Shown here piece by piece: positions 25,430 to 34,523 of a DNA stretch of 64,000 nt. Both the position numbers and the translations under genes were made by a program. The number at the start of each line of letters is the position of its first letter. The stretch's first letter is position 1. Location of the stretch: assembly GCA_040222995.1 (NCBI GenBank), contig JAVKBW010000019.1:310001-374000 (forward strand). Direction: 5' to 3'. Under the pieces are notes generated by a model. It saw nothing but the letters and a program-made list of their open reading frames with translations, had not been told where the DNA came from and did not search any database. The stretch comes from JAVKBW01 sp040222995. GTDB taxonomy: Bacteria; Pseudomonadota; Alphaproteobacteria; UBA8366; Aestuariispiraceae.

Positions 25430-25702
25430 GTGAATAAGAACGATCTCGTAGCTGCGGTTGCATCCTCGGCGGATCTTTCCAAAGCCGATGCAACGAAGGC
25501 AGTCGATGCCGTATTCGATTCAATTACCGGTTCGCTGAAGGGCGGCGATGAAGTTCGCCTCGTCGGTTTCGGTACATTCAGCGTGGCAAATCGCGCTGCA
25601 TCGGAAGGCCGTAATCCACGCACCGGCGAAAAAATCAAGATTCCGGCATCAAAACAGCCGAAATTCAAAGCCGGCAAAGGCCTCAAGGACGCGGTCAACT
25701 AA
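25430..25702 (+). CDS. hupB: DNA-binding protein HU
   Basis: A 90-residue nucleoid protein that bends and compacts DNA as a dimer. It has the typical start MNKNDLVAAVA and the signature GFGTFSVANRAASEGRNPRTGEKIKIPAS, in which the Arg-Asn-Pro stretch forms the minor-groove arm. The start is GTG at 25430 behind AGAAGGGGG; an upstream in-frame ATG at 25358 adds a non-homologous segment. Its place after lon is conserved in alphaproteobacteria. A T-rich hairpin terminator follows. Confidence 0.95.
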   Translation: MNKNDLVAAVASSADLSKADATKAVDAVFDSITGSLKGGDEVRLVGFGTFSVANRAASEGRNPRTGEKIKIPASKQPKFKAGKGLKDAVN

Positions 25703-25728
25703 GACCGTTCTGATAGGTTTTGAGAATG

Positions 25729-25761
25729 ACGACCGGCAGGAATGACGGTCGTTTTTCTTTT
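25729..25761 (+). terminator. Rho-independent terminator of hupB
   Basis: ACGACCG and CGGTCGT form a seven-pair stem around a ten-base loop, followed by TTTTCTTTTT. It lies 26 bases past the stop. Confidence 0.85.
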
Positions 25762-25787
25762 TCCGGGTCGGGATCGTCAGCTAGGAT

Positions 25788-25816
25788 TTGACCTTCCCGG
25801 TGCTGCGGCGTATTAC
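25788..25816 (+). promoter_or_regulatory. sigma-70 promoter of tRNA-Val
   Basis: TTGACC at 25788-25793, a 17-base spacer and TATTAC at 25811-25816, 21 bases before the tRNA. Confidence 0.7.
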
Positions 25817-25837
25817 GCTGCCGATTGTTGAAAATGA

Positions 25838-25913
25838 GGGCGGTTAGCTCAGCTGGAAGAGCATCTGGTTTACACCCAGAGGGTCAGCGGTTCGATCCCG
25901 TTACCGCCCACCA
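25838..25913 (+). tRNA. tRNA-Val (TAC)
   Basis: Acceptor GGGCGGT/ACCGCCC, anticodon TAC at 25871-25873 in stem TCTGG/CCAGA, T-loop TTCGATC, discriminator A and encoded CCA. Confidence 0.97.
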
Positions 25914-25943
25914 TTTTTCCTGAATAGTCGTGGTTTGCTTTGC

Positions 25944-25972
25944 TTGACAGGCCCTGTTGGCCAAAGTAAACA
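25944..25972 (+). promoter_or_regulatory. sigma-70 promoter of tRNA-Asp
   Basis: A perfect -35 TTGACA at 25944-25949, a 17-base spacer and TAAACA at 25967-25972. tRNA-Asp therefore has its own promoter despite lying about 100 bases after tRNA-Val. Confidence 0.7.
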
Positions 25973-26017
25973 AGCGCGCTCTGAGGGGCTCGCTAAACGC
26001 CTTTCAGACCGCCTTAA

Positions 26018-26094
26018 GCGGGTGTAGCTCAGTTGGTCAGAGCGCCGGCCTGTCACGCCGGAGGTCGCGGGTTCGAGCCCCGTCACTCGCGCCA
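26018..26094 (+). tRNA. tRNA-Asp (GTC)
   Basis: Acceptor GCGGGTG/CACTCGC, anticodon GTC in CCGGCCTGTCACGCCGG, T-loop TTCGAGC, discriminator G and encoded CCA. Confidence 0.97.
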
Positions 26095-26620
26095 CTTCCC
26101 AAAGGGTGAAGATGGCGCATTCCGGCACCGCATATCATTCAAACTGTGTAACCGGCAAAGCCTGGCCAGACGGCGTGTATTCGTGCGCGAATTGCGAAGT
26201 AATCGAGCTTCTTTCCATAAACGGATTGTCGGTATCCGGCGTCGACGGGATGTACAGGAATCAGCTTTAAAACGGGGGTTATATCGTCATAAGCATGATC
26301 GTTGCATCTGCCGGGCTCTTTGACCTTTTCACGCCGATAGGACATGGTGCTAGGGCTTTATGATTGTTTTGTTTTTTGTCTATTTGACGGGTTTTATTGC
26401 TTTGCGGCATAGGGGATGTTCTTTATTGTTTTCAATAATCGGCGGAATGGTTTAACCGTTTGCCAGCCGATGGTTTGGGGGAATATGCGTCGATCGGGCG
26501 CGATCAAGCCGATGGCGTGACGGCATGCGTTGGTGTTAGCCTTAAAACGGATGCTGGCTTCCGATCACTGTTCTGGTGACGGGAAGCGAAAACGTCGTCG
26601 TCGACGAGTGTGGGGTAGTC
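26095..26620 (+). other. Intergenic leader region upstream of the nuo operon
   Basis: About 525 bases without a supported gene; short open frames here have no usable ribosome binding site or protein-like composition. The middle part (26340-26450) is AT-rich. A weak promoter candidate, TTGACG at 26384-26389 with CATAGG 18 bases later, is the only element I can point to. No hairpin with a T-run and no recognised riboswitch was seen. Confidence 0.4.
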
Positions 26621-26986
26621 ATGGAAGATTTACTGCGCGAGTACTTTGCGATTCTGGTTTTTCTGGGGATCGCAGTCGGACTCGCTGCGATCATGGTCTT
26701 CGCCAGCATGATCGTCGCGACCCAGCACCCCGATTCGGAAAAACTGTCGGCCTATGAATGCGGTTTCGAGGCATTCGACGACGCCCGGTCGCGGTTCGAT
26801 GTGCGGTTCTATCTCGTGACGCTGCTGTTTATCATTTTCGACCTGGAACTGGCCTTTGTTTTCCCGTGGACGGTTGCCTTGGGCGACATCGGTATGTTCG
26901 GTTTCTGGTCGATGATCGTGTTCCTCGGCATTCTGACCATCGGATTTATATACGAATGGCGCAAAGGCGCGCTGGAATGGGAGTGA
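26621..26986 (+). CDS. nuoA: NADH-quinone oxidoreductase subunit A
   Basis: A 121-residue membrane subunit of complex I with three helices, which helps join the membrane arm to the quinone-binding peripheral arm. The family signature SAYECGFEAFDDARSRFDVRFYLVTLLFIIFDLE includes the loop Cys and the acidic residue of helix 2. The ATG at 26621 is used because an earlier frame start adds 15 non-homologous residues. First gene of a fourteen-gene operon. Confidence 0.97.
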   Translation: MEDLLREYFAILVFLGIAVGLAAIMVFASMIVATQHPDSEKLSAYECGFEAFDDARSRFDVRFYLVTLLFIIFDLELAFVFPWTVALGDIGMFGFWSMIVFLGILTIGFIYEWRKGALEWE

Positions 26987-26990
26987 TGGA

Positions 26991-27533
26991 ATGAGCGCAA
27001 CCGACCTGACACAGGCGCCGTTGCCGCCCGGGGCGGCGCAGGACGCGGCCTTATCGGCCGTCACTGACGAACTGCAGGACAAGGGGTTCGTCATCGCCAA
27101 TGTCGACAAGGTCGTCAACTGGGCGCGTACCGGGTCGATGTGGCCGATGACTTTCGGTCTCGCCTGCTGCGCTGTTGAAATGATTCACGCTTATATGCCC
27201 CGTTACGACCTCGACCGGTTTGGCGTCGTGGTCCGGGCCAGTCCGCGGCAGTCGGATGTGATGATCGTCGCCGGCACGCTGACCAACAAAATGGCGCCGG
27301 CCCTGCGCAAGGTCTATGACCAGATGGCGGAGCCGCGCTGGGTAATCTCCATGGGGTCCTGCGCCAATGGCGGCGGCTACTATCACTATTCCTACTCCGT
27401 GGTGCGCGGATGCGACCGGGTCGTGCCGGTCGATATCTACGTGCCGGGCTGCCCGCCGACGGCGGAGGCGCTGGTATACGGCATTCTGCAATTGCAGAAA
27501 AAAATCAAACGCACCGGCACCATCGCCCGCTAG
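26991..27533 (+). CDS. nuoB: NADH-quinone oxidoreductase subunit B
   Basis: A 180-residue peripheral-arm subunit that holds the terminal [4Fe-4S] cluster N2, the direct electron donor to ubiquinone. The four ligands are Cys59 and Cys60 (the tandem pair in FGLACCAVEM), Cys124 (MGSCANGGG) and Cys154 (VPGCPPTAE). It starts four bases after the nuoA stop, in the usual A-B order. Length is normal. Confidence 0.98.
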   Translation: MSATDLTQAPLPPGAAQDAALSAVTDELQDKGFVIANVDKVVNWARTGSMWPMTFGLACCAVEMIHAYMPRYDLDRFGVVVRASPRQSDVMIVAGTLTNKMAPALRKVYDQMAEPRWVISMGSCANGGGYYHYSYSVVRGCDRVVPVDIYVPGCPPTAEALVYGILQLQKKIKRTGTIAR

Positions 27534-27566
27534 GTTCATGGGCTCGGAAACGAAGAGGGCGTATCG

Positions 27567-28214
27567 TTGATAACGGACGAAAAACTGGAAGCCTTGCAGG
27601 ACCTTGGACAGTACCTGGCCGAGAAGTTTCCGACCGACATCGTCTCCCATACGATTGCGAACGGCGAATTGTCTGTTGTGGTGCTGGCGGCGGGTTTGCT
27701 GAAAATCTGCAAGTTCGCGCGGGACGACGCCAACTGCCAGTTCAAGAGTTGCGTCGATGTCTGCGGCGTCGATTTTCCGGACCGGGATCCGCGTTTTGAA
27801 GTCGTCTACAATCTGCTCAGTCTGAAGCACAATTTCAGGCTTCGGCTGAAGGTGCAGACGGACGACGAAAAGCCGGTACCGAGCGTGACGACGATCTGGC
27901 CGTCCGCCAATTGGTTCGAACGTGAAGTCTGGGACATGTACGGCGTGTTTTTCACCGACCATCCGGATTTGCGGCGGATTCTTACCGATTACGGCTTCGA
28001 GGGCCATCCGCAGCGCAAGGACTTTCCGCTCACCGGCTATGTCGAAGTGCGCTATGACGATGAACAGCGCCGCGTCGTCTATGAACCCGTCAAGCTGCGG
28101 CAGGATTTCCGGTCGTTCGATTTTCTCAGCCCGTGGGAAGGCATGACTCCGCATCTGCCGGGTGATGAAAAGGCCGATGTGTCGGCGGATGATGCGAAGG
28201 AGGGCGGTGCATGA
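27567..28214 (+). CDS. nuoC: NADH-quinone oxidoreductase subunit C
   Basis: A 215-residue peripheral-arm subunit (30-kDa type) that binds NuoD; here it is separate, not fused to NuoD as in E. coli. The signature ANWFEREVWDMYGVFFTDHPDLRRILTDYGFEGHPQRKDFPLTG is complete. The start is TTG at 27567 with AGAGGG eight bases upstream; no better ATG keeps the N-terminus. Its end overlaps nuoD by four bases (ATGA). Confidence 0.97.
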   Translation: MITDEKLEALQDLGQYLAEKFPTDIVSHTIANGELSVVVLAAGLLKICKFARDDANCQFKSCVDVCGVDFPDRDPRFEVVYNLLSLKHNFRLRLKVQTDDEKPVPSVTTIWPSANWFEREVWDMYGVFFTDHPDLRRILTDYGFEGHPQRKDFPLTGYVEVRYDDEQRRVVYEPVKLRQDFRSFDFLSPWEGMTPHLPGDEKADVSADDAKEGGA

Positions 28215-29431
28215 GCCCGGATACGACATCTCTTCAGGCTCCGGTGCCACCATCGGAAGACCCGACCATCAAGACCATGACGATCAACTTCGGGCCGCAG
28301 CACCCGGCAGCCCATGGCGTGCTGCGCATGGTGATGGAAATGGACGGCGAAGTGGTCGAGCGGATTGACCCGCATATCGGGTTGCTTCATCGCGGCACCG
28401 AAAAGCTGATTGAGTACAAGACCTATCTGCAGGCGATTCCGTATTTCGACCGGTTGGACTACGTGGCGCCGATGTGCCAGGAACACGCTTTCTGTCTGGC
28501 GACGGAAAAGCTGCTCGGTCTGGAAGTGCCGGTACGCGGCCAGTATGTCCGGGTTCTGTTCGCTGAAATCAGCCGCATTCTGAACCATCTTCTCAACGTT
28601 CCCGCCTATGCGCTGGATGTCGGCGCAATGACCCCGATGCTGTGGGCCTTCGAGGAACGCGAAAAGCTGATGGAATTCCATGAGGGCGTCAGCGGCGCGC
28701 GGATGCACGCCGCGTATTACCGGGTCGGCGGCGTTCACCAGGATTTGCCGGTCGGCATGGCGCAACAGATCCTCGACTGGGCCGATCAGTTCCCGAAATT
28801 CATCGACGACATGGAAAGCCTGCTGACCGACAACCGCATCTTCAAACAGCGGTCGGTCGATATCGGCATTATTTCACCGGAAGACGCGCTGGCCTGGGGT
28901 TGCACCGGGCCGACCCTGCGTGGTTCGGGCTTGGCGTGGGATCTGCGCAAGGCCGAGCCCTACGACGTCTACGGCAAGATGGATTTTGACATTCCGGTCG
29001 GTAAGAACGGCGACTGCTACAGCCGGTATCTGGTGCGGGTCGAGGAAATGCGGCAATCGCTGCGGATCATCCGCCAGTGCATCGAGCAGATGCCCGAAGG
29101 CCCGGTCATGACGACCGATACCAAGGTTGCGCCGCCACGCCGGGGCGACATGAAGCGGTCGATGGAAGCACTGATCCAGCACTTCAAGCTCTATACCGAG
29201 GGCTTCCACGTGCCGGAAGGTGAAACCTATACGGCGGTCGAAGCGCCGAAGGGCGAATTCGGCGTGTATCTGGTGGCCGACGGCACCAACAGGCCGTATC
29301 GCTGCAAGATTCGCGCGCCCGGCTTTGCGCATCTCGCGTCGATGGACCATTTCTGCAAAGGCCACATGCTGGCCGATTCCGTTGCCGTGCTCGGCGGCTT
29401 CGATGTCGTGTTCGGGGAGATTGACCGATGA
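28211..29431 (+). CDS. nuoD: NADH-quinone oxidoreductase subunit D
   Basis: A 406-residue 49-kDa-type subunit that forms the quinone pocket with NuoB. The signature FGPQHPAAHGVLRMVMEMDGE with its quinone-ligating His is near residue 31, followed by HIGLLHRGTEKL and the conserved C-terminal GEIDR. The hydrogenase-type Cys ligands are absent, as expected. It overlaps both neighbours by four bases (ATGA), which suggests coupled translation. Confidence 0.98.
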   Translation: MSPDTTSLQAPVPPSEDPTIKTMTINFGPQHPAAHGVLRMVMEMDGEVVERIDPHIGLLHRGTEKLIEYKTYLQAIPYFDRLDYVAPMCQEHAFCLATEKLLGLEVPVRGQYVRVLFAEISRILNHLLNVPAYALDVGAMTPMLWAFEEREKLMEFHEGVSGARMHAAYYRVGGVHQDLPVGMAQQILDWADQFPKFIDDMESLLTDNRIFKQRSVDIGIISPEDALAWGCTGPTLRGSGLAWDLRKAEPYDVYGKMDFDIPVGKNGDCYSRYLVRVEEMRQSLRIIRQCIEQMPEGPVMTTDTKVAPPRRGDMKRSMEALIQHFKLYTEGFHVPEGETYTAVEAPKGEFGVYLVADGTNRPYRCKIRAPGFAHLASMDHFCKGHMLADSVAVLGGFDVVFGEIDR

Positions 29432-30063
29432 GCGGTACGTTTGCGTTCGAGGGCGAATCCCTGAAAGAGGCGGAACGGAACATCGCCAAGTATCCGGCCG
29501 ACCGGAAGCAATCGGCGGTTCTGGCGCTGCTGTTTCTGGCGCAGGAACAGAACCATGAAAACGGCCATTACGTCACGGGCGAGGCGATCGAGACCATCAG
29601 CGAAATGCTGGATATGCCTTATATCCGGGTGATGGAGGTCGCGACCTTCTTCACCATGGTCAATCTGGAACCGGTCGGAAAGTTCCACATCCAGCTTTGC
29701 GGCACCACGCCCTGCATGCTGCGCGGCGCGGAAGACATATCCGCGGCGATCACGAAGAAATACGGCATCCATAGCGGCGAGACCACCGAAGACGGTGTTT
29801 TCACCCTGCTGGAAGTGGAATGCCTGGGCGCGTGCTGCAACGCGCCAATGGTGCAGATCAATGACGATTTCTATGAAGATCTGACGCCGGACAGCATTAT
29901 CGAGGTTCTGGAAGGATTGAAGAACGGAAAACCGGTCAGGGTCGGTTCCCAGATTGGCCGTGTGACGTCCGAACCCGAAAGCGGTCCGACAACATTACAG
30001 TCCGGTCCGTCACCGCAAACGCCGGATGCCCCGAATGCCCCGTCACAGGCGGGGGGAGACTGA
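29428..30063 (+). CDS. nuoE: NADH-quinone oxidoreductase subunit E
   Basis: A 211-residue thioredoxin-like subunit with the [2Fe-2S] cluster N1a, ligated by Cys91, Cys96, Cys132 and Cys136 (CGTTPC and ECLGACC). It docks on NuoF in the NADH-oxidising module. The C-terminal 40 or so residues after KPVRVGSQIGR are Pro/Ser-rich and low complexity, an extension common in alphaproteobacterial NuoE. It precedes nuoF by four bases. Confidence 0.96.
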   Translation: MSGTFAFEGESLKEAERNIAKYPADRKQSAVLALLFLAQEQNHENGHYVTGEAIETISEMLDMPYIRVMEVATFFTMVNLEPVGKFHIQLCGTTPCMLRGAEDISAAITKKYGIHSGETTEDGVFTLLEVECLGACCNAPMVQINDDFYEDLTPDSIIEVLEGLKNGKPVRVGSQIGRVTSEPESGPTTLQSGPSPQTPDAPNAPSQAGGD

Positions 30064-30067
30064 CGCC

Positions 30068-31357
30068 ATGCTTGAAGATAAAGATCGCATCTTCACCAAT
30101 CTGCACGGGTATCATGCGTGGAACCTGGAGGCTGCGAAAAAGCGCGGCGACTGGGACAACACCAAGGCGCTGATCGATCTCGGTCGCGACAAGATCGTCG
30201 AGGAAATGAAAGCTTCCGGTCTGCGCGGACGCGGCGGGGCCGGTTTCCCGACCGGCATGAAATGGTCGTTCATGCCGAAGGATACCGGCGGCAAGCCGGC
30301 CTATCTTGTCGTGAACGCGGATGAATCCGAACCCGGCACCTGCAAGGACCGGGAAATCATGCGTAACGATCCGCACAAGCTGATCGAAGGGTGCATTGTT
30401 GCCTGTGCCGGCATGGGCGCGGCTGCCGCCTACATCTATATCCGTGGTGAATTTCGCCATGAATACAGGGTGTTGGAAGCTGCGGTTAAAGAAGCATACG
30501 AGGCCGGCCTGGTCGGCAAGAACGCCTGTAAATCGGGTCTGGATATCGATGTATTCGTTCATCACGGCGCCGGGGCCTATATCTGCGGCGAGGAAACCGC
30601 GCTGATCGAAAGCCTGGAAGGCAAGAAAGGGCAACCGCGCCTGAAGCCGCCGTTTCCGGCGATGGCGGGCCTGTATGGCTGCCCCAGCACGGTCAACAAC
30701 GTGGAAAGCATCGCGGTAGCGCCGACGATCCTGCGGCGCGGCGCCTCCTGGTTCAAATCGTTCGGCCGGGAAAACAATTCGGGCACCAAGCTGTTTTGCG
30801 TTTCCGGTCATGTGAACACGCCCTGCAATGTCGAAGAGGCGATGTCGATCCCGATGCGGGAATTGCTTGAAACCCATTGCGGCGGCGTGCGTGGCGGCTG
30901 GGATAACCTTCTGGCGGTCATTCCGGGCGGATCGTCCGTGCCGTTGATTCCGAAAGATATCTGCGACGACGTTCTGATGGATTTCGACGCGCTGAAGGAG
31001 GTCAAGTCCGGCCTCGGCACGGCGGCGGTCATCGTCATGGACAAGTCGACGGATATCGTGAAGGCGATTGCCCGTCTGAGCTATTTCTACAAGCACGAAA
31101 GCTGCGGCCAGTGCACGCCGTGCCGTGAAGGCACCGGCTGGATGTGGCGGGTGATGGACCGGTTGGTTGAAGGCCGGGCGACGGTCGAGGAAATCGATAT
31201 GCTGTGGGATGTGACCAAACAGGTTGAAGGTCATACGATCTGCGCGCTTGGCGATGCGGCGGCGTGGCCGATCCAGGGGCTTATCCGGCATTTCCGCGAC
31301 GAGATCGTGGACCGGATCAAGAACCGCACGCAGGTTCAGGTCGCGGCGGCGGAATGA
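30068..31357 (+). CDS. nuoF: NADH-quinone oxidoreductase subunit F
   Basis: A 429-residue subunit that binds FMN and NADH and holds [4Fe-4S] cluster N3. The glycine-rich NADH site GLRGRGGAGFPTGMKW, the FMN-site VNADESEPGTCKDREIM, the YICGEETALIESLEG segment and the cluster motif ESCGQCTPCREG with the distant Cys in HTICALGD are all intact. The ATG at 30068 gives the standard MLEDKDRIFTNLHG start; an upstream in-frame start inside nuoE is not used. Confidence 0.98.
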   Translation: MLEDKDRIFTNLHGYHAWNLEAAKKRGDWDNTKALIDLGRDKIVEEMKASGLRGRGGAGFPTGMKWSFMPKDTGGKPAYLVVNADESEPGTCKDREIMRNDPHKLIEGCIVACAGMGAAAAYIYIRGEFRHEYRVLEAAVKEAYEAGLVGKNACKSGLDIDVFVHHGAGAYICGEETALIESLEGKKGQPRLKPPFPAMAGLYGCPSTVNNVESIAVAPTILRRGASWFKSFGRENNSGTKLFCVSGHVNTPCNVEEAMSIPMRELLETHCGGVRGGWDNLLAVIPGGSSVPLIPKDICDDVLMDFDALKEVKSGLGTAAVIVMDKSTDIVKAIARLSYFYKHESCGQCTPCREGTGWMWRVMDRLVEGRATVEEIDMLWDVTKQVEGHTICALGDAAAWPIQGLIRHFRDEIVDRIKNRTQVQVAAAE

Positions 31358-31400
31358 CGAAGACTGATGGGCGCATGGACGAATACGGGAACGGAATGAC

Positions 31401-33467
31401 ATGCCGAAGCTGACGATCAACGGCGAAGAAGTCGAATTCGAAAAAGGCATGACCGTGCTTCAGGTCTGCGAGCAGGCCGGCGTGGAAGTGCCTCGATTCT
31501 GCTATCACGAACGGCTGTCGATTGCCGGCAACTGCCGCATGTGCCTTGTCGAAGTAAAACCGGGTCCGCCGAAACCGGCGGCGTCCTGCGCTCTGCCGGC
31601 CGGCGACGGCATGGAAGTGTTCACCGAAAGCGACATGGTGAAAAAGGCCCGTAACGGGGTGATGGAATTCCTTCTGGTCAACCATCCGCTCGACTGCCCG
31701 ATCTGCGACCAGGGCGGCGAATGCGACCTGCAGGACCAGGCGATGGCCTATGGCCGAGATGGTTCCCGATTTGCCGAGAACAAGCGCGCGGTGAAAGACA
31801 AGTATATGGGGCCGTTGATCAAGACGATCATGACCCGCTGCATCCATTGCACCCGCTGCGTCCGTTTCTGTGCCGAAATCGGCGGCGTCGAGGATATGGG
31901 GCTTCTGAACAGGGGTGAAAACGCCGAGATTTCCAGCCTGGAAAAAGCGATTTCCAGCGAGCTGTCGGCGAATGTGATCGATCTCTGTCCGGTCGGGGCG
32001 CTGACCTCCAAGCCCTATGCCTTCGAGGCCCGTCCGTGGGAGCTGAAAAAGACCGAAAGCATCGATGTGATGGATGCAGTCGGCTCCAACATCCGGGTCG
32101 ACAGCCGGGGCAACGAGGTCATGCGGGTTCTGCCGCGCCTCAATGAAGACGTGAACGAGGAGTGGATTTCCGACAAGACACGCTACGCCTGCGACGGGCT
32201 GCGCAAGCGCAGGCTCGACAAGCCATATCTCCGCGGCGCGGACGGCAAGCTGGCGGCGGCCGACTGGAAAGCGGCCTTTGCCGCGATCAAGGCGAAGGTC
32301 GATGCGGTCAAGCCGTCGGAAATCGCTGCCATCGCCGGCGATCAGTGCGACGTCGAGTCGATGTATGCGTTGCAGGACCTGATGGGGCGTCTCGGCGCGA
32401 CGTCAATCGATTGCCGGCAGGACGGCGCGAAGCTGGTCGCCGGAAACCGTGGCGACTATATCTTCAATACCACAATCGCGGGGATTGAAGACGCAGACGC
32501 CATTCTGATCGTCGGGTCGAACCCGCGCTGGGAAGCGCCGATCATCAATGCGCGCATTCGCAAGACATGGCTGGCGTCCCGCACGAAAATCGGGGTAATC
32601 GGCGAACAGAAAGACCTGACCTACAAGTACGACTATATCGGCGCCGGGCCGGAGTCTCTGCAGGAGCTGGTTGACGGCAAGCATTCATTCGCCAAGGTGC
32701 TGAAAGACGCCGAACGGCCAATGGTTATCGTCGGCCCCGGTGCAGTTGCGCGCAAGGACGGCGCGGCTGTGCTCGCCGCCGTTCGCAAGCTGGCCGACGA
32801 TACCGGCATGGTTTCGGACGACTGGAACGGCGTTAACATCCTGCACACGGCGGCGAGCCGGGTCGGCGGGCTGGATATCGGTTTCGTGCCGGGCGAGGGC
32901 GGTCGCGATGTCGAGGGCATTATCGACGGCGCGCAATCCGGCGATATCAAGATCGTCTACCTGCTGGCGGCGGATGAGATTGATACGGAAAAGCTGCGCG
33001 ACGCTTTCGTGATCTATCAGGGCCATCATGGTGATGTCGGGGCGCATGCGGCCGATGTGATCCTGCCGGCTGCGGCCTATACGGAAAAAGCCGGTATCTA
33101 TGTGAACACGGAAGGCCGGGTGCAGATGGCCCGCCGGGCTGTCTTCCCGCCGGGCGACGCCCGCGAGGACTGGACCATCCTGCGCGCGCTGTCGGATGTG
33201 CTGGCGCAGACCCTGCCGTACGATAATCTCGGCAACCTGCGCGACGCAATCTACACGGCCTGCCCGCATATGCGGGAAATCGACACGGCATCCGCAGCGC
33301 CACTGGGCAAGCCGTCGAAAGCATCGAAAATGGAGTCGGCGGCTTTCATATCGCCGGTCGCGATTTTCTACAGCACGGATCCGATCAGCCGGGCATCGGA
33401 AACGATGGCTGAATGCACGCGGGTGATCCTGCACGGCGGTGAGGAGGAAGTCAGCGCCAATGTCTAG
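31401..33467 (+). CDS. nuoG: NADH-quinone oxidoreductase subunit G
   Basis: A 688-residue 75-kDa-type subunit carrying [2Fe-2S] N1b and two [4Fe-4S] clusters. The ferredoxin-like N-terminus has Cys34, Cys45, Cys48 and Cys63. Next come HPLDCPICDQGGECDLQDQ (His and Cys ligands of N5) and CIHCTRCVRFC (N4). The rest is a molybdopterin-oxidoreductase-like fold without the cofactor. The extra N7 cluster motif of the E. coli/Thermus type is not evident. It ends eight bases inside nuoH. Confidence 0.97.
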   Translation: MPKLTINGEEVEFEKGMTVLQVCEQAGVEVPRFCYHERLSIAGNCRMCLVEVKPGPPKPAASCALPAGDGMEVFTESDMVKKARNGVMEFLLVNHPLDCPICDQGGECDLQDQAMAYGRDGSRFAENKRAVKDKYMGPLIKTIMTRCIHCTRCVRFCAEIGGVEDMGLLNRGENAEISSLEKAISSELSANVIDLCPVGALTSKPYAFEARPWELKKTESIDVMDAVGSNIRVDSRGNEVMRVLPRLNEDVNEEWISDKTRYACDGLRKRRLDKPYLRGADGKLAAADWKAAFAAIKAKVDAVKPSEIAAIAGDQCDVESMYALQDLMGRLGATSIDCRQDGAKLVAGNRGDYIFNTTIAGIEDADAILIVGSNPRWEAPIINARIRKTWLASRTKIGVIGEQKDLTYKYDYIGAGPESLQELVDGKHSFAKVLKDAERPMVIVGPGAVARKDGAAVLAAVRKLADDTGMVSDDWNGVNILHTAASRVGGLDIGFVPGEGGRDVEGIIDGAQSGDIKIVYLLAADEIDTEKLRDAFVIYQGHHGDVGAHAADVILPAAAYTEKAGIYVNTEGRVQMARRAVFPPGDAREDWTILRALSDVLAQTLPYDNLGNLRDAIYTACPHMREIDTASAAPLGKPSKASKMESAAFISPVAIFYSTDPISRASETMAECTRVILHGGEEEVSANV

Positions 33468-34497
33468 TCTGGAGAGCCTTTTCGGTGGTGCGGAATGGTG
33501 GGTCGGCTACACGCTGCCGACGGTAACCATCGTTTTCTATATCCTCTGCATCGTTGTGCCGGTGCTGATTTCGGTCGCGTATCTGACCCTGGCGGAGCGC
33601 AAGGTGATCGGCTGGATGCAGTATCGCAAGGGACCGAATGTCGTCGGTCCGTTCGGCCTGCTGCAGCCTTTCGCGGATGGCCTGAAACTGTTCCTGAAGG
33701 AAACCATCATCCCGTCGGGCGCAAGCCGGGTTCTGTTCATCCTGGCGCCGATGATTACCTTCATCCTCAGCCTGATCGCCTGGGCGGTTATCCCGTTCGA
33801 CAAGGGCTGGGTGCTGGCGGATATCAATGTCGGCGTGCTGTACCTGTTTGCGATCTCGTCGCTTGGCGTTTACGGCATCATCATCGCCGGCTGGTCCTCG
33901 AACTCCAAATACGCGTTCCTCGGCGCGCTCCGGTCGGCCGCGCAGATGGTGTCCTACGAAGTCGCCATGGGGTTCGTGGTTGCATCGGTGCTGTTGCTGG
34001 TCGGGTCGCTCAATCTGTCGGATGTGGTCGAGGCGCAACGCACGGTGTGGTTCTGTATTCCGATGCTGCCGATGTTCGTGATCTTCTTCGTTTCCGCCCT
34101 GGCGGAAACCAACCGGGCGCCGTTCGACCTGCCGGAAGCGGAAGCCGAACTGGTCTCGGGCTACAACGTCGAATATTCGGCGATGGCGTTCGCCCTGTTC
34201 TTCCTCGGCGAATACGCCAACATGATTCTGATGAGCGCGATGACGGCCATCCTGTTCCTCGGTGGCTGGCTGCCGCCGCTGGATATCGCGCCGCTGAACA
34301 TGATTCCGGGCCCGATCTGGTTCGCCCTGAAGATCGCGTTCGTCCTGTTTTGTTTCCTGTGGGTTCGGGCGACGTTCCCGCGCTACAGGTATGACCAGTT
34401 AATGCGTCTCGGCTGGAAGGTTTTCCTGCCGTTCACCCTGATCTGGCTTGTCGGGACGGCCGGCGTGCTCGTCGCGTTCGACCTTGTTCCCAACTGA
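33460..34497 (+). CDS. nuoH: NADH-quinone oxidoreductase subunit H
   Basis: A 345-residue membrane subunit with eight helices that forms the quinone entry and links the peripheral arm to the proton pumps. Conserved loops are visible: AERKVIGWMQYRKGPNVVGPFGLLQPFADGLKL and AETNRAPFDLPEAEAELVSGYNVEY. The start is the ATG at 33460, behind GAGGAGG, overlapping nuoG by eight bases. Confidence 0.98.
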   Translation: MSSLESLFGGAEWWVGYTLPTVTIVFYILCIVVPVLISVAYLTLAERKVIGWMQYRKGPNVVGPFGLLQPFADGLKLFLKETIIPSGASRVLFILAPMITFILSLIAWAVIPFDKGWVLADINVGVLYLFAISSLGVYGIIIAGWSSNSKYAFLGALRSAAQMVSYEVAMGFVVASVLLLVGSLNLSDVVEAQRTVWFCIPMLPMFVIFFVSALAETNRAPFDLPEAEAELVSGYNVEYSAMAFALFFLGEYANMILMSAMTAILFLGGWLPPLDIAPLNMIPGPIWFALKIAFVLFCFLWVRATFPRYRYDQLMRLGWKVFLPFTLIWLVGTAGVLVAFDLVPN

Positions 34498-34523
34498 TCG
34501 GCCGAGACAAAGGATAAATTGAG

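Noticed and set aside
26384..26413. Candidate promoter for the nuo operon
   Set aside because: The -35 is good but the -10 (CATAGG) matches at only three positions. It is mentioned in the intergenic entry but not claimed as a promoter.
29936..31450. A 504-codon open frame on the minus strand opposite nuoF
   Set aside because: It is antisense to a clearly functional complex I gene and has the His/Arg-rich composition of a reverse-frame shadow.
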